This document shows positions 63,003 through 64,000 of a stretch of 64,000 nt of DNA, one piece after another; positions within the stretch are counted from its first letter, which is position 1, and each line of letters begins with the position of its first letter. A program made the translations under genes and the position numbers. This DNA comes from Chamaecrista fasciculata (lineage: Eukaryota > Streptophyta > Magnoliopsida > Fabales > Fabaceae). The stretch spans positions 103,926-167,925 of the forward strand of contig QANZ01012858.1 of the NCBI GenBank assembly GCA_003254925.1, read 5' to 3'. Under the pieces are notes generated by a model. That model searched no databases. It saw only the letters and a program-made list of their open reading frames with translations, and was not told the origin of the DNA.

Positions 63003-64000
63003 TGTTTGTTTCACACTTCAGACCCATCCTCGTACAATAATGGATGCAACTTTATTTGTGAATGATGGGTTAGATTAGATTACATATATAATGTGAATAC
63101 TTAATTAATAATCATGTATGGATGGGTATGGTGTGATGAAGCACATGTGATAGGTAAGAAATAGGAATGGGAATGGAAATGGCAATGGGACCTACTACTT
63201 CAATGCATCTTCAATCTTCAGTCCTCAGTCTTCACACACTCACTGACTCTCACACATGACATCTTTTTCTTTAAAGACTTGTTTTTAGTCTTTTGGTTAC
63301 TCCAAATAGGCCCTACCAATAGTCCAATACCATACACCTTTCTTTAATTCGCACCTGCCTCCCTACTTTATTTTTCTACGCACTTCTCATTCACTTAACT
63401 TTTTCCTTTCAAAATGTATACTTTTCGTCAAACATATCTTAACTGTAATATTTAATTCTTTTGACATGTTCTTATGGTATTTATTTATCTTTCAAAATGT
63501 TAGACCATATTTACTTTTCTTAATTTTTTTTACTTGGAGGAGGCAACTAATTAACAATTAGTCATGAGTAACAAATTTTTAAAGAATACTAAGTTATGTT
63601 ATCTATGACTCAAGATTTTAATTAGAAGATGCTCGATTTAAATTAAAAAGGAGGAAAAGATAGGAAAGCGAAAATAAGTGTTTGTTTCTCTTTTTTCTTT
63701 ACATAATAAATTTTAGAAAACATTTTACATTTGTGAAAAATAATTAATAAATAAATAATATAAAAGTCTCTATTATCTCTTTTTCAATTATTTAGTTCCC
63801 AAACAAGGAAATTATATATATATATCTATATTCATGTATCCCAAAAATATTCTGAGTTGTTAAAGATTAGGTTTCAAAAACTAAAAATAATGTCTTCTTC
63901 TTTATTTTTCTTTAATATCTCTACTAGAGTAGTCATTAATCTCTTTCTCAACGTACAATTAAGCATATACATAATGTCAGGTGACTTTTTTCAGAAAAAA
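63003..64000. other. AT-rich terminal stretch, no gene seen
   Basis: No supported gene, element end or RNA gene is visible. It may be upstream sequence of a gene beyond the window. Confidence 0.5.

Overview
The window looks like nuclear chromosomal DNA from a eudicot plant. It is AT-rich and full of microsatellites. Its genes carry short GT-AG introns and belong to plant-only or plant-typical families (ZF-HD homeodomain, ROOT UV-B SENSITIVE, PFA-DSP phosphatase, PB1/TPR CLMP1-like, ACC oxidase). The space between genes is filled with MULE-like, hAT-like, LINE, SINE and LTR remnants. Two assembly gaps (29064-29953 and 61057-61611) and three single n bases break the sequence. I cannot name the species. 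Layout: a gene-poor 5 kb leads to an intronless ZF-HD transcription factor (5975-6610, +). A decayed L1-type LINE (about 9060-10490, -) and a Pack-MULE carrying a splicing-factor-1 fragment (11486-12374) follow. Next comes a complete 13-exon RUS6-like gene (14122-18810, -; 523 aa, one GC-AG intron), then a 5-exon plant/fungal atypical dual-specificity phosphatase (21029-25024, -; 201 aa) with a 3.1 kb intron holding a transposon. From 25.3 to 42 kb I find no intact gene. This is a nested repeat landscape: MULE-type inverted-repeat elements with 9-bp target duplications, a GC-rich 30-bp minisatellite, SINE-like units, a captured CAT9-like transporter exon, a 2.1 kb long-arm inverted repeat, and duplications that preserve empty insertion sites. 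At 42191-43927 (+) lies a 3-exon conserved plant gene of unknown function (301 aa). Its 3' end and downstream flank are duplicated, without the last exon, at about 34880-36950. A further repeat block (45.4-47.4 kb), a clean solo LTR (49898-50269) and a small hAT-like MITE (50904-51056) precede a CLMP1/Phox-type TPR-PB1 gene (52636-54918, +; 760 aa). Two tail-to-tail RTE LINE remnants (56918-57870) separate it from a complete 4-exon ACC oxidase (58845-60399, -; 319 aa), the final enzyme of ethylene synthesis. A hairpin array sits in the ACC oxidase upstream region. The last 3.5 kb hold a gap, a GGATAT-rich tract and a hAT-like element. The genes do not form a pathway or cluster; they are independently regulated plant genes. 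The most unusual content is the transposon biology: gene-fragment capture, long hairpin-forming elements, and insertions that can be proven by comparing paralogous filled and empty sites. All exon coordinates come from reading splice signals and frame continuity by eye.
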